Source: Letharia columbiana (taxonomy: Eukaryota; Ascomycota; Lecanoromycetes; Lecanorales; Parmeliaceae). Taken from it: 64,000 nucleotides of DNA. The translations under genes were made by a program, and so were the position numbers. The notes under the pieces were generated by a model that did no database searches, was not told the origin of the DNA, and saw only the letters and a list, made by a program, of their open reading frames with translations. Below are positions 23,559 through 38,298 of the stretch, in pieces. Each line of letters begins with the position of its first letter. The first letter of the stretch is position 1. The stretch lies in assembly GCF_014066305.1 (NCBI RefSeq), contig NW_023501069.1, positions 532,001-596,000 on the forward strand. Reading direction: 5' to 3'.

Positions 23559-24759
23559 TTCGCTAATAAATTTAATTATATTAAAAAAAAAGAGATAGAT
23601 TTTATTATAAAAAAAGTTTAAGATTAGAAATTTCTAATATATAATAAGAATAATAATATTACGACTTAATAGTAAGTTTTATAATAAATTTATATAAATT
23701 TATTAATTTTAATATATAAGTAATTAATGCGATTAGAAAAAGAAGAAATAATTTTTATAATTCTAATTATTATAATAAGAAAGAATTTAGATATAATCTT
23801 CTTTTTTTTAATTATTATTCTAATTATTTAACTTTCTAAATTAAATAGATTTAAAAATATATTAATAAGAATAAAGAGTTAATATATATATTCGATAACG
23901 ATATATCTAGTAATAATAATAAGACTCTATTTTAAGATTAAATTACTCTTTAATCTCGAAATATTATTTATAAAGATAAAAATTTTAATAATATATATAG
24001 TAAAAATATTAAAATTATAATAATTAAAGAATATCTATCTATAAGTAAATTATTAAAAAATAAAAAAATAATAAAAAACTTAAAAAGAGGAGATTTAATA
24101 TATTTCTCGCGATGGTTATAATAGATAAAATAATATTTTAAATATTATTAGTAGTAAAAGTAGCTAGAAAGTCGAGTAATAAGATTTCTAGAAAATTTAT
24201 TATAAGTGAGAAGAATATAAATAAGAGAAAAAGCGCTATTAGTTATATATTTAAAATAAAAAAATTATATAAATTTTATCTAAATAGTAAATTTAATTTT
24301 ATATATATTTTTAATTATCTTTCTAATTATAATCTACTAGCTATTACTCTTCGCGAAATTAAATACTTTTAAAAGTTAATTATATTATTAATTTTAAAAA
24401 CTTTATTTTAAAAATTTATTTAAGAAAATTTATTAGATATAATAGATAAATTTAAGAATAATATTAAGTATTATTAATAAAATTCTACTATCGAGATAAT
24501 ATAAAAGATAATAAAATCTTTTTTATTTAATAATTTTTTAAATAAGACTTTTTATTATTTTTATATAAAATTCGCTAATAATAGAATATAGATATTTAAT
24601 TATTAATAATTTATAATAAATATATAATATTATAAATTAAGAATATATTACTTTTATATAAACTTTTAAAATTATATAATATTAAGTTATATATAAGTAT
24701 AAAGATAGATTAAAAGCTTATAGTTTAATTTAAATAGATTATTAAACTATTATAAATAA

Positions 24760-25221
24760 CGAGTAAAGGCCTATGAATTAAATTCATAACCCTTTTTTTG
24801 ATTAAGGCTGTCGAGTAAATTTGATGAGCGGTCTTTGGTGAGCGGTCTTTGGTGAGCGGTCTTTGGTGAGCGGTCTTTGGTGAGCGATCTTTGGTGAGCG
24901 ATCTTTGGTGAGCGATATTTGAATGCCTTGCCTTTTAATAATTATAAGACCAAATTTCGAAATTTTTAAAGCATTTAAAAGCGCAATCTACGCTCTAGAA
25001 TTTAAAAAAATAATCTCAAAATTTTAATAGAAAATAGTAAAGTTATTAAAGGGTGGAAAGTAGAATAAAAGATTTTGATGGTTGCGGACGCTAATTTATT
25101 TACCCGCGGTGACTCAGTCGGTCTAACCGAAGAGCGTAGTAACTCTAAATTTATAATTGGCTATATATATAAATTCAAGATTTTCTAGCTTAGTCCTATC
25201 TTATTCTTTTATATATATTAA
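24760..25221 (-). mobile_element. Short Helitron-like element, copy C (462 bp)
   Basis: On the minus strand it starts TTAATATATATAAAAGAATA at 25221 after a host A. It ends with the palindrome ATGAATTTAATTCAT, a spacer and CTTTACTCG at 24760 before a host T. About 150 bp at its 5' end match the 2.3-kb copies A and B, including GGGTAAATAAATTAGCGTCC. It lacks the long tandem array and carries instead a 14-bp repeat. Confidence 0.7.
24826..24920. repeat. 14-bp tandem repeat GAGCGGTCTTTGGT
   Basis: Six full units and a partial one start at 24826, 24840, 24854, 24868, 24882, 24896 and 24910. The last ones change GGTC to GATC and then GATATT, a G-to-A drift consistent with RIP. It lies near the 3' end of Helitron copy C. 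Confidence 0.9.
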
Positions 25222-26109
25222 TAGAATAAAAAACTTTATAATTAAATTATTAACTTTTTTAATTTATAATATAATTTTTAATTATAATATTATTTATAAG
25301 ATTATATTCTACTTTAAATTCTAGTTATCTTTAAAATTAATATTATATAATATATTTAATTTATAATTTAAAGAATTAATATTATTTATTATTATAAAAT
25401 TATTTATATTATAATTATAATTTTAATATAAATATATATTATATTTTCTTATTTAATTAATAATAATTATATATTTTTATAAATTCTTATTATTATCTTA
25501 AAAAATAAAAGATTTTATTAAAGTTTATATATATTTAATTATTATATTAATTCTCGATTTAGAATTTTAATTATCTTTATAATTAATATTATATAAGATT
25601 ATTAATTTATAATTCTAAAAAATTATATTATATTAAAAAATTAAAATAAATTATTATTATAAAATTATTTATATTATAATAATAGTTTTAATATAGAAAT
25701 ATATTTATTATACTTACTTATTTAATTAATAAATACTATATTTATATTTATATATAATAGATTTTTATTATTATCTTAGAAAATAAAAGATTTTAATTAA
25801 AATCTATTAGATATTTATTTATTATATTAATTTTAGATTTATATTTAATTTAGAATTCTAATTATTTTTATAATTAATACTATATAAAGTATTTAATTTA
25901 TATTTTTAAAAAATTATATTATATTAAAAATTATATTCTATTAAATTATAAAAAAAATCTATTATTATAAAATTATAAGTATTATAAATATAGTTTAAAT
26001 ATCTTATTTTCTTATTTAATTAATAAATATTATATTTAATAATAGATTTCTATTATTATCTTAAAAAATAAAAGATTCTATTAAAATCTATAAGATATTA
26101 TATTTTTTA
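25222..26109. repeat. Three RIPed tandem units of about 280 bp between Helitron copies C and D
   Basis: The marker TATTATTATCTTAAAAAATA or a variant recurs at about 25490, 25768 and 26051, and matching sequence precedes each occurrence, so the interval consists of about three copies of a unit near 280 bp. It is strongly RIPed and its origin is unknown. Confidence 0.6.
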
Positions 26110-26577
26110 TAAATAAAGATTTATAAATTAAATTTATAATTTTTTTTTTAATTAAGGCTATTAAGTAAATAGATAAATAATCTTTAATAAGTAAACTTTA
26201 ATAAATAAGTTATTTAATTATCGAGCGAATTTTAATAAGCGATATTTAAATTTCTTACGCTTTAATAATTATTAGATTAAATTTAAAAATTCTTTTTTTA
26301 TCTAAAAATTCTTATTTCGTTCTATAATTTTAAAAAAAAATCTTAAAATTTAAATAGAAAATAAAAAAGTTATATTAAAATTAAATAATATATATCTATT
26401 TTTTAATTAGAGCTATTCGATTATATATTTTTTATAATTATAAATATTAATTTATTTATTTATAATAATTTAGTCGATCTAATTAAAGAGTATAATAACT
26501 CTAAATTTATAATTAGTTATATATATAAATTTAAGATTTTTAAGCTTAATCTTATCTTATTTTATTATATATATTAA
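26110..26577 (-). mobile_element. Short Helitron-like element, copy D (468 bp, RIPed)
   Basis: A heavily mutated sister of copy C in the same orientation and of nearly the same length. Its ends read TTAATATATATAATAAAATA at 26577 and CTTTATTTA at 26110, again between a host A and a host T. The palindrome has become TATAAATTTAATTTATA and the 14-bp repeats are barely visible. Confidence 0.65.
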
Positions 26578-29500
26578 TAAAATTAATTATTAATTATTAA
26601 CTAATTTATTAATATATAATTAAACTTATAAACTTTTCTTTAGATTTAAATTTAAATTCTTTTTTAAATTTTTTATTATATTTATTTTATTCTTCTTTAT
26701 TTAAAAATCTTATAATTTTATAATATTAATTATTATTTTAAGTTTTACGCGAGCGCTATAAATAAAAATAAAAATAATAAACTTTTTATATATTACTTCT
26801 TTTTTTTTTTTTTTTTTTATTTATTATAATATTATAATAATTAGAAAGATAATTAGAAAGATACTTAGAAGTTATATTTTATTTTCTTTTTATAAAATAT
26901 CTTTTAAATACTATCGTTTATAGATCTAATAAATATATATATTATAAAATTAATATAATAATAATTTTATATAGCGAGAAGATAAATAATAATAGAATTA
27001 TAAATAATCTATTATTAAAAATAGAAGATAAAATTCTTTATTATTATAAAGTAAAATTAAATTTATAATTTTAATTATATATATAGAAGTAGATAATATA
27101 AATAATTTTTAATAAATATTTAATAATAATAATCTTTTAATTAAATTCTTCTTATTTCTATTATTATTAAGATTTTATAATTATTTAATTAATATTAAAA
27201 ATCGTAAGTGTAAAGCGATAGAAGAGCTCTCTTAGAATTTTTATATTAGTAAATCTTATTAATATATAATAATTTTTAAAGTATATAATTTACTTAGAGT
27301 TTATTTATAAAAAGTATATAATATTAATCTTAATATAATATTAATTATAAAAGATAAAGTTAAAAATATAGATAAATTTAAAAATATAAATTTAGAGAAA
27401 TAAAAAAAGATATTATAAGAGATTAAAAATATATATTTTTATAAATAATAAGATTAACTATATTATAATATTATTAGATATTAATATATATAATTTTTTT
27501 ATTTAATATTTTAAAGAGAAAGTATATATTTATATTAGCTATATAATTAAGTTTAAATAATTAAAAATAAAAAAATATTATTAATAATAATAAGAGTATA
27601 ATTTTATAATAAGAAGATTTAATAGAGAAGAAAATATTAAATAATTTTATCTATTTTATAACTTTAAAATAAATAAAAAAAGAGAAAGAATAAGAGATAA
27701 ATATATAATTAGATAATAACTTAAAGCTATTAATTAGATTATTTAATATAATTAAATAATCTTATAAATAGAGATTACTTTTTATTTTTATAATAATTTA
27801 AAATTTTTAATAAAGAGCTTATTAATCTCTATAAGTGAAAATAATATATATTAATTTTTATAATTACGAATTTTATTATATAATTAAAATATATAAATAT
27901 AGAGATTTTACGATATAGAATTATTCTTTTAAAATCGATTATAAGATACGCTATTATTATTTCTCGCGTATATAAAATTATTAATTTATAATTTTTAGAT
28001 TAAAAAAATATATAATTATATATAAACGAATTCTATAATAATTTTTTTTTATTACTCTCTTTTTAATAAAAGTATATTAAAAGTTATCTAGATTAATTAA
28101 TTAAAATTCGATTTACTATCTTTATATATTTATTATAATAAAATTAAGCGTATAATATAGAGAAATTTAATAATATAATAATTTAATATAAATAATAATA
28201 ATTTTTTAGATTTATTAAACTCGATTAAATAGTAATTAAAAGATTATAATTATACGCTAAATAAATAAAAGTTAGATAAAGATAATAATAGAATAAAAAA
28301 GACTTTTTAAATAATAGCTAATAATTATAATAATAAAATTTCGAATCGCTTTTTATTTTTATTATTAAAATATAAATATTTAGATATAAGAGTTTAAAAG
28401 AAGAGATTATAATAGGTTTTATTATCTATTAATTAAAAAGAGATTTAGAATTTTATAATATAAATTCTTTCTTCTTATATCGAATACTAATTTTTAGAGT
28501 TTATAAAAAATTTTTAAGATAATTAAGAGATAGTAGATTTATTAATATATTATCTAATAGCTCTTTATCGTTAATCTCTTAATTCTTTATAAAAACTATT
28601 TTTTATACTTAATAATAGCGAAGTAATAACTTTATATTATTAAGTTTTTAATTATTTACGCTATCTATTTTATAAGCTTCTTTAATATTTTTATTAAAAA
28701 TTATAATTAATTTTAAGATATAATTCTTTTTAATTATAATATCTTTTTTATATAATAAATATTTTTTATTTATAGATATATCTAGAAATAGATAATACTT
28801 CTTAATTAAGATTTATATCTTAAATATTTATATTTATTAGATATATATTTTATTTTTTTCGAATCTTTTTTTTATTAGCTTTAATATTTCTATTAAATTT
28901 ATCTTTATCTTTCTTTCTTAACTTCTTAACTTTCTCTTCTTTAATCTTATAAATAATATTTTAAATTTCTATTATTATATTAAATTTTTACTTCTAATTT
29001 AATTTATATTAAATTCGTTTATAACTATTATTTAATTTATAATATTATAAAATTTAAGAATTCGAGATCTTATTTTATATTTTCGATATGTATACGTAAT
29101 TAGTATTATCGTTTAAGACTCTCTATTAAAGTAATTACTATTACGCCTTAAGCGTTTCTTTACTTACTTATATTTAATATTTCTTCTCTCTCTTATACGC
29201 GTAATAAACGTAATTAATTTTATAATCTAGATCTCGAATTTTAGACTTTATATAGAGTTAAAATAATACTTTATAATAATTAAATATAAATTTTTAATTC
29301 TCGATATTTAATTAGATTTTAAGCGTATTTTTATAAATTAGAAAGAAATATTTATCGATTAATTTTTAATTTTAATATTTTAATTTTATTAAATATCTTT
29401 ATAGATAAAGCTATTAATAATATAAGAATATAGAGATAATAGAAATTTTATACTCTTATAGATTATCTTAATAAGCTTTTATAGAAAAAATCTATATTTA

Positions 29501-31137
29501 TAAATTATTTAAATTTTTATTTAATTTATAAGCGTATTTTATAGTTTAATTATATTTTATTTATATATTTAGAAATATAGATTAACGCTAAATATTATCT
29601 CTTTCTTAATAATCTTTTTATTAATAATATAAACTATATTTAAATTCTTACTTCTAATTTAATTTATATTAAGATTATTTATAATTATTATTTAGCTTAT
29701 AATACTTTAAAGTTTAAAAATTTAAGATCTTATATTTTATATTAGAATTATTAGCTATATATTTATTTAAATAAGAAATTCTCGCTAATAAAGAGAATAT
29801 AAAGAGATTATTATTAGAAGAATAAATTTATATATTTTTCGATAATTAGAAAGATAATTAGAATTCTATTTTATATTAAGTATCTTAACTCTCTTCTATC
29901 TAAGTAAAGCACTTTTAACTATCTTATTTTTATTATTTATATATTTTCTCTTATTATATATTAATATATTATTTATATAAGCTTTATATTCTTAATTATT
30001 AATATAATTCTTTTATTATAAATAGCGTAGAGATTATTAATTATATAATTTATTAATAGAATAATAACTTAATAGAAAGTTAATATATAATAAAATTTCG
30101 ATATTAAAGTCGCTTTAATAGCTTTTTATAACGTATTTAATATAGAAATCTAAATTTATATAATATAATAAGATAGTAATATTATATTAATAATTCCTTA
30201 TATTATATAGACGAAAGATTTTTTTTAAAAGAAGTAAATTAGTTAATTTTTAATATTTTTTTAATTTTCTATAAAGTAATAGCTAAAATATTATTAATTA
30301 TATATATATATTACTTATTAATATATTATATTACTATACTTACTTTCTTATTTTTAATATTAATTTTTAATCTTTATAAGTAAAGATCTTAATATACTCT
30401 TTTTTATAATTTTTATATTAAGAGCGTAAATAATTAAAGACTTACTTTATTCGATTTTTTTTATAATTATCTTTTTACGATTAGAAGACTTTAAGATTTT
30501 TTTTTAATTTAAAATTTTAATATAAAGATTAAATAGATAATTATTTAACTAATTATTTATATTATTAAAAAGATTATTAAGATTTATATTATTTTTCGAA
30601 TAAATCGACTTAGTATATAAATCGATATCGCTATCTCTATATAATAATAATATAATAAAATTATTATCGAGATTAATAATTATTAATAATATATTATTAT
30701 TAAGTTAAATTAAGATAGATAAGATAAAATAATTATAATATAAAATATTAATAAAAGAAAATATTTAAGATATTAAGAAAGAAAGAAAGAGAGAATTTCT
30801 ATTTATAATTTTAATATTTTAAAATTTATCTAGCGTTATATTAGCGAAGTCTATTAAATTTAATTTATTAAATTACGCTATATAATATAATAATTATATT
30901 TTTAATTATTATTATAATTATATTAGTTAACTTTAAAGAAATTAATTTTTTAATTAGAAGATTTATATCTAGATATTTAATAACTATATATTAAAATATA
31001 CTTATTTTAAATTTTAGATATAAATATCCTTATTCTTAGATAAGATAAAGAAGCTATAGATTTAGAATCGAATATTATTAAGAGTTATCTACTATTTTCT
31101 ATCGTATTTTAATTATTTATAATTATTAATATACTTA
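26578..31137. repeat. RIPed AT-rich region, unassigned
   Basis: No usable frames. A direct repeat of roughly 95-100 bp is visible at about 28981-29075 and 29641-29740 (both beginning TTACTTCTAATTTAATTTAT), spaced by 660 bp. The motif ATAATTAGAAAGATAATTAG occurs near 26835 and 29842. No element can be named. Confidence 0.55.
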
Positions 31138-31493
31138 TTAATAAGAAAGATATATTATTATTATATAAATTTAATCGCGATATTAATAGTAATTATAGAA
31201 ATTAAAGCTATTAAATATAGAAATATCTATTAATAAGAAAGATATATTATTATTATATAAATTTAATCGCGATATTAATAGTAATTATAGAAATTAAAGT
31301 TATTAAATATAAAGATATTTATTAATAAGAAAGGCGTATTATTATTATATAAATTTAATCGCGATATTAATAGTAATTATAGAAATTAAAGTTATTAAAT
31401 ATAGAAATATTTATTAATAAGAAAGATATATTATTATTATATAAATTTAATCGCGATATTAATAATAATTATAAAAATTAAAGCTATTAAGTA
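31138..31493. repeat. 92-bp tandem array, four units, cut by Gypsy-2
   Basis: Units beginning TTAATAAGAAAGATATATTA start at 31138, 31230, 31322 and 31414, exactly 92 bp apart. The fourth is interrupted at 31493 by the Gypsy-2 LTR, and its continuation (AAGTATAGAGATATAATC) resumes after the element at 38463. The units are RIPed but very similar to each other. Confidence 0.85.
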
Positions 31494-31657
31494 TATTACG
31501 AGCGTACTCTTAATATACTTCTTAGTTCTATAACTAGCGAACCTTAACGAAGATATCTTCTATTATATTATATCTTCTTTTTACCTATATAGTTCGATAT
31601 CTTAATTATCTTATTAAATATATCTATATTAATATTATATCTATATTAATTCTAATA
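31494..31657 (+). repeat. Gypsy-2 5' LTR
   Basis: 164 bp, TATTACGAGCGTACTCTTAA at the start and TTCTAATA at the end; the ends are RIPed TG and CA. It is preceded by AAGTA. Confidence 0.9.
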
Positions 31658-34600
31658 CTATAACTAAGATTAATCTATTTATTTTATTTATATTAGCGAA
31701 TAAATTTAAAGAAACGCGCTAATAGAGGCTTGAATAAGAAATTAAGTTAAGTTATTATATTTCTAGATAAGTCTATTAGATAGATAAATTAATTTTAAAG
31801 AGCTTAAATAAGATAGCGAAATAGTTTTAATAAATAGTAGTTAAGGAATAAAGAAGATATTAAATCATTTATATAACTAGCGAATTAAAAGAAATAGCTA
31901 ATACTATCTTATATTTCTATATTTAAAACGTATATTAGTAGTATTACTATAACTTTATATATTATAACGTCTAGAGTTTTAATAGAACTTTAATTAGATA
32001 AGAAATAGTCGAGTTATAGTTAATTTAGAATATTATTCTCTAAAACTTTCTCGTATATAACTTCTTTATAAGATAAGAAACCCTTTAAGCGAAGTAAGTA
32101 TACTCGAAAGACTACTATTTAAAGTATTTATAATCTTCTTAACGTCTTAAACAATTAAGAAATAAGTATATTAAGTCTTCGTAAAGAAATAACCTCGCTT
32201 TAAGCTTTATAGTGAAAATTTTTATTCTTAATATCGAATAATTTCGACGTATCTTCGAGAAACTTCGCTATTCTCTAATACATCTAATATCTCTAATATC
32301 TATTCTTTCGAAGTATTTAAACTCCTCTTCACTTATTTTATATCTTCTTTTTCTCTTTTCTATAATAAAGTTTAATATTAAAAGAATAAATTAAATTAAG
32401 ACTTTACTTAAGTAAATTAAGTTTCGAAGAATATTAGTTCTATTAGATAATATAATTAACGAGTTTAACTCGATAGAAATATCTTAAGATATTACTAATA
32501 TTTTATAATTATAATATTAGATTAAGTATTAATCTAACGAATTTATAATTATATTAAATAAGATTCATTAGAAGTAAGATAATTTCTAAGAGATTATTAC
32601 TTAATATTATATCGTCGTAATAAAAAAGAATCTAGCTATAAATAATTTATTTTAGATCTATAAAATAATTGAGAAAATAAATTAATTAGCTTAAGACTTT
32701 TAGAAGAATATAACTTTCTTATAGCGAAAAGTTAATAATCTTAATTTATAATCTATAAAAGACTTATAACTATTCTCAATTAAGGAGAAATATACGCCTA
32801 AATAATTAAAAGATAAATCAATTAAGATTTTAGATCTATCTCTATTTATCGACGATATTAACTCTATCTAAGACGACTAGTTCTTTAGAATAAAATAGAA
32901 ATTTAAGACTAATAGCGAATATTATCTTATCGAGAACTTTAAGATAGTCTATATAATCTTATAACTCGATAATAAGACTATATAATATACGATATATAGA
33001 AGATTTCGAAACTTTACTAACTCGTATTAATCTTTTACTAAGATTATAAATAAGTTAATTAATATTTATAAGAATTTAGATTAACGTAGTAATATATTAT
33101 ATAATATATATACTTTATAATAAAAGATCTAACTCTTTATCGACTTCTATTTAGACTTTATTTAATTAAATATTATTCTTAACTATAACGAAACTCTTAT
33201 ATTAGAGAACTACCTTTTTAAGAAACTAAGAAAGAAATTAAAGAAGATATAATAGATTATAGAAGATTTTACTATCTTAAAGATTATAAAAGAATATCTT
33301 TAAAAGCTAAATAACTTATAACGTGCTAATTATAAGAATTCTAAATTTATAAAGACTATTATTAAATTAACTATAATACGAATATCGATAATAATACCCG
33401 CGGTTAATATACGTCTTATATCCGTTATCGAGTTTAATTTAAGTACGACTATTACGTCTCTAAATATTACGATTAATTTAAAGTTAAGGAAATTAATATA
33501 CTATAACTATAATAAGAAAGACTACTATCGAAAGAACTATATAATATCTATCTAAATCGAGATTAGTAAAAAGACCTTTAAGAAAGTATAACTTCACGCG
33601 TTGAAAATAGATAAAGAATTCGAAATTAATAACGTTAATACCACGGGTAATAATAATTCTTTTTCGAATTCGAGAAACGAATAGCCTCTTTTAAAGTTAT
33701 AATAAGAGATACTTATAAAGTATATTTAATAGATACTTTTAATAACGCCCTAGTACGTCGTTCTTTTTATATATAAGTTACGCTTTCTTTATAAGAGAGA
33801 ATTTATTTACTTAAGAACTCTCTTATAAATAGTAAATATATTGATATTTATATAGTTATAAACGAGTTCTTAATTTCAGCGATATATAAAGTCTTATATC
33901 TAAAACTACTTTTATTATTACGATTTAAATTACTAAGAGATTATAACGACTAGATTATAAAATAATTAATTATATATTACTTACTTTTAACGATAATAGT
34001 AAAAGATTATTAAGAAGAAATATATTTAATATTAATTATATTATTAAAATATAATATAATAGTTAAGAAATCTTAGATAAATAAATATAAGATAGTTTTT
34101 AATATATTATAAAATAAGATACTCTTTCTACTCGATCGATATAATTATAATAATAATTAGATATTAATAATAGACGAACTCCCGTTTCTATTAACTTCGA
34201 ACCTTCGATCATCTATATTACTTACTCTTTTACCTATTATACTAAAACGATAAAGCTCTTCCTTATCTATTTACGATAGCGAGATCGATTTAGATATCTT
34301 CTTATTAAATAAGAATGAGAATAATAAGAAATCTAAGTTTATTAATATCGCTAAGATTAATATAGCGGTTTACTATTAACTAATCTATAAAAAAGATAAT
34401 AAACTATTTATATTAATAGTGAATAAGATCTATAATAACTCGTTAATATTATATATATCTCTTATTACTTAAATACCTCGCGATTCTCGTATATTAATTA
34501 ATAGATCTTATCTCTATAACTTAGAAAAGAAGTATAAAAGATATTATAATTTTAATTATTCTATTTAGATTAATAATATCGACAAGATTAGTTCTAAGAA

Positions 34601-37600
34601 GATAAAATATAAGCTATCTACGAAGTATTACGACTATCTCGATATTTTTAATAGAACTAAAGCGAATATACTTTCTCTATATCGTTCTTATAATTATAAA
34701 CTAGAATTCAACGATAATATTAATAAAATAAAACTTTCGAAAAGTAGAATCTATTTAATATTAGGATATAAATTAAAATAGATAAAGAAGTATCTAAATA
34801 AATATTTAAAGAAGGGATTTATAATACTAAGCTATACACTATTCGCCTTATCTATTTTATTCGCGGAAAAGTTAAATAAAGAATTACGTTTTTATATAGA
34901 CTATTGAAAGCTAAACGCTATTACTAAGAAGAATTGATATTTAATTTTATTAATAGATAAGGTTTTAGTAAGAATCTAGGAATATAAATATCTTACTTAA
35001 TTAGATATTATAGCCGCGTTTAATAAACTACGTATATACCCCGATAGCGAGAATTTTACTACTTTTATTATCTTCCTTAAAGTATATAAATATCGAATTC
35101 TCTTCTTCGATCTAATTAACGGCTTAGCTATATATTAATAATATATAAATAATATTCTATTCGAGTATCTAAACGACTTCTATTAAATCTATCTCGATAA
35201 TATACTTATCTATAGTAAAATAAAAAAGAAATATATTTAATATATTAGATAAATTCTTTAGAAATTAAGGGACGTCGGCCTTTAAGTAAATATTCTTAAA
35301 TACAAATTCTATATTTAGGAAACTAAATTTTTAGGTCTATTAATATCTATAGATAGGTTATAAATAAACTCTATTAAAATTTAGGCTATTATCAAATAGA
35401 CTATATCTATTAATCTTAAAGAGATATAGATCTTTATCGAATTTTATAATTTTTATTAGCGGTTTATTAAAGACTTCTTTAAAATAGTTAAATTTATAAT
35501 AAAACTTATCGCGAAAGAGATTATATTTGATTAATCGCTAGTATATTAAAAAACCTTTTATTTTCTAAAAGTCGTTATTATGAAAGTCTTAGTTCTACGT
35601 TATTTCGATAGAATAAAAAACGTCGTTCTAGAGATTAACTCTTTCGACTACGTTAATAAAGATATTCTTTTTTAATATAATAATAAGGGAGTACTTTACT
35701 CGATAGCCTTCTATAGTAAGAATCTTATTTCAATCGAATATAATTATTAAATCTACGATAAGAAGTTACTAGTTATTATTCGCTATTTTAAATACTAGCG
35801 TTCTAAGTTAGAATATATCAATATTTCTATTAAGATCTTTATAAACTATAAGAACTTAATATACTTCATTAAAGAAAGAGACCTTAATTATCGTTAAACT
35901 CGCTATTTAAATATACTATTTAAATTCAATATAAAGATTATCTATCGATTAGGGTTTTAGAATATTAAGGTAAATATACTTATACGAATAGCTAAGTGTA
36001 AATTAATTAATTTTAAAAATAAATAATTACGTTAATAGTATTAAATAATTCTTATCTTTAATTAATTAAAATTAAATAGCGAATATATTAACGTATATAT
36101 AATTAATAACTCTATTTATTATAAGATAGTAGGGGCTAATAAGAAAGACGAATATTATATAAAAATCTGTGAGGCTATCGCCGAAAATAAGAATAAGTTT
36201 TAAGAGATTACTCTTAGTAAATACTTCGTATAAGACGAGATACTTTATTATTAGAATTATTTATAAGTATTTAATAATATATATATTAATATTATTTGAG
36301 AGATATACGATTAATCGTTTTACGAATATTCTAGAATAGTATATATTTATAAGCTACTTAAAAGGAAATACTATTAACGAGATATAAGAACTATTATAAC
36401 TATCTATATTTAGAATTATTATATCTATTAGAGGGCTAAAACGCCTCGTAATTAAAAGTATAATTTATTATAGTTTCTATTAATCTTATAAAAGCGATAG
36501 TAAAATATATCAATCAACTTCGTTATAGATTTACTTATATTTAATAACTATAACGCTATTTAGATAGTAATTAATCGATTTATTAAGAAATATTACTATA
36601 TAGTCTATTTCGATATTAATAAAGATACTATTACTAAGAAGATAGTTAACTTACTATTTAAGAAAGTATTTCGCTTATATAACTTATCGACCTTAATAAT
36701 ATTAAATTAAAACTCTTAATTTATAGCTATTATATAAAAGTCTTTTTATAAAAAATTAGATATTATAGCTAAGCTATTAATAGTCTTCTATTCTAAAATC
36801 GATAAATAGATTAAATAAGCGAATTAGAATATAGAGCGTTATCTTCAAATATATTATAACTATATATAAAACGACTAAGTAAGATAACTATCTATTATTA
36901 AGTTTACCGACAATAATACTATCTTATTAATTATCGATATTTTATCTTTTCTTATAAATAAGAGATTTTATTCTTAAATAACTTTTAGCTTAAATATTAT
37001 TAACTATAAGATTATATATAAGCGTTTTAATACTACTTAAACGAAGGATATTACGAATTATATAAAATAAATTCTTAAGTATATTCGAAGTAATATAAAT
37101 CGCGTTTAGAAGGCTATAGTTACGTAAGCTAATAAGTATTAATAAAAGATTACTTTTTAAGTAGACGATACGATCTTTCTAAATAGCAAGAATATTACTT
37201 TTAATCGCTCTTTCCGTAAACTAGATTATAAGAGACTCAGTTTATTTAAAATTATAGACTTTATTAAAATCTCTTATTATTTAGAATTTTTATTAAGTAT
37301 AAGAATTTATAATATCTTTTATCTTAATCTCTTAAGTCTTATAGTAAATAATCTATTACTAGAATAGATAAACTTTTTATCGAAATATATTACTATTAAT
37401 AATTAAATCGAATAAGTTATTAAGAAAATATTTAACTTTAAATTAATTTATAATTATCTTAAGTATAAGATTAAGTAAGAAGATTTTAATAATAATTCTA
37501 TCTAATATAATATAAACGACGATAAATTCGAAAATTGCTAAGATCTAATAAACGACTTTTATAAATAATATTTCGAAGAGTTTTATTTATAAAGAGTTAA

Positions 37601-38298
37601 CTTATAAGATAATAGAGGATATCTCATTTTTAGTCGAATTAAAACCGTTCGATATCTTTACGATAGCCTCATTTTTTTTAAACTCGAGAATTGATTTCTT
37701 AAATCTATATTAATCGGAAATTATCTTATATATAGCTTTTCGCGTAAGCCCCCCTTATTAATATAACTCTAAAGATCTTTCGAAATTATATTAGTATATA
37801 TATAGACTACGCTATCGCCGTTATGAAATATAATTAATATTAATTAAATGATATATTATAGAGAAGATTATATTAAAGTTATTTAATATTAAATTAGAGT
37901 TTTTAGCGTTTACGACTTAATTCGATTTAAGAGCTCTTAATTAATTATATCGCATTATTTTATCGATATCTTATCCGCTTAAATATAAATTCGAAAATCG
38001 CTATTATTTATTTCTACGCTTAGGAATACAATTTTTATTATATTATATTAATTTTTTTTCGACTAAGCTCTTTATATATGTTTATACTCTAGCTAGCGAC
38101 GTCGCTATAGTGTAAATATAAAGAGCTACTATTATTTCTAATATCTCTTATAAAAAAAGGTATAATATTAGAGTTCTCGAATACGATTATTTCTTTACTA
38201 CTTTTATTATTTTTCAGACGTTAAATATATATATATATTTATTTTTCTATCTTTTTACTTATTAATTATAGAATATAATTTAACGAAGGGGAGAGGGA

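Larger units (their letters stand above)
19478..24759. repeat. RIPed AT-rich region with decayed transposons
   Basis: No intact frame remains. Recognisable parts are the second copy of element X (about 20350-21035), a 24-bp periodic array at 23367-23558, and facing motifs of the type CTAATTATCTTTCTAATTAT near 21222 and ATTAGAAAGATAATTAGAAT near 23195, which may be ends of a 2-kb element. The rest cannot be assigned. Confidence 0.6.

Noticed and set aside
31138..31493. CRISPR-like array
   Set aside because: The 92-bp units are continuous tandem copies without alternating unique spacers, in a eukaryotic RIPed region.
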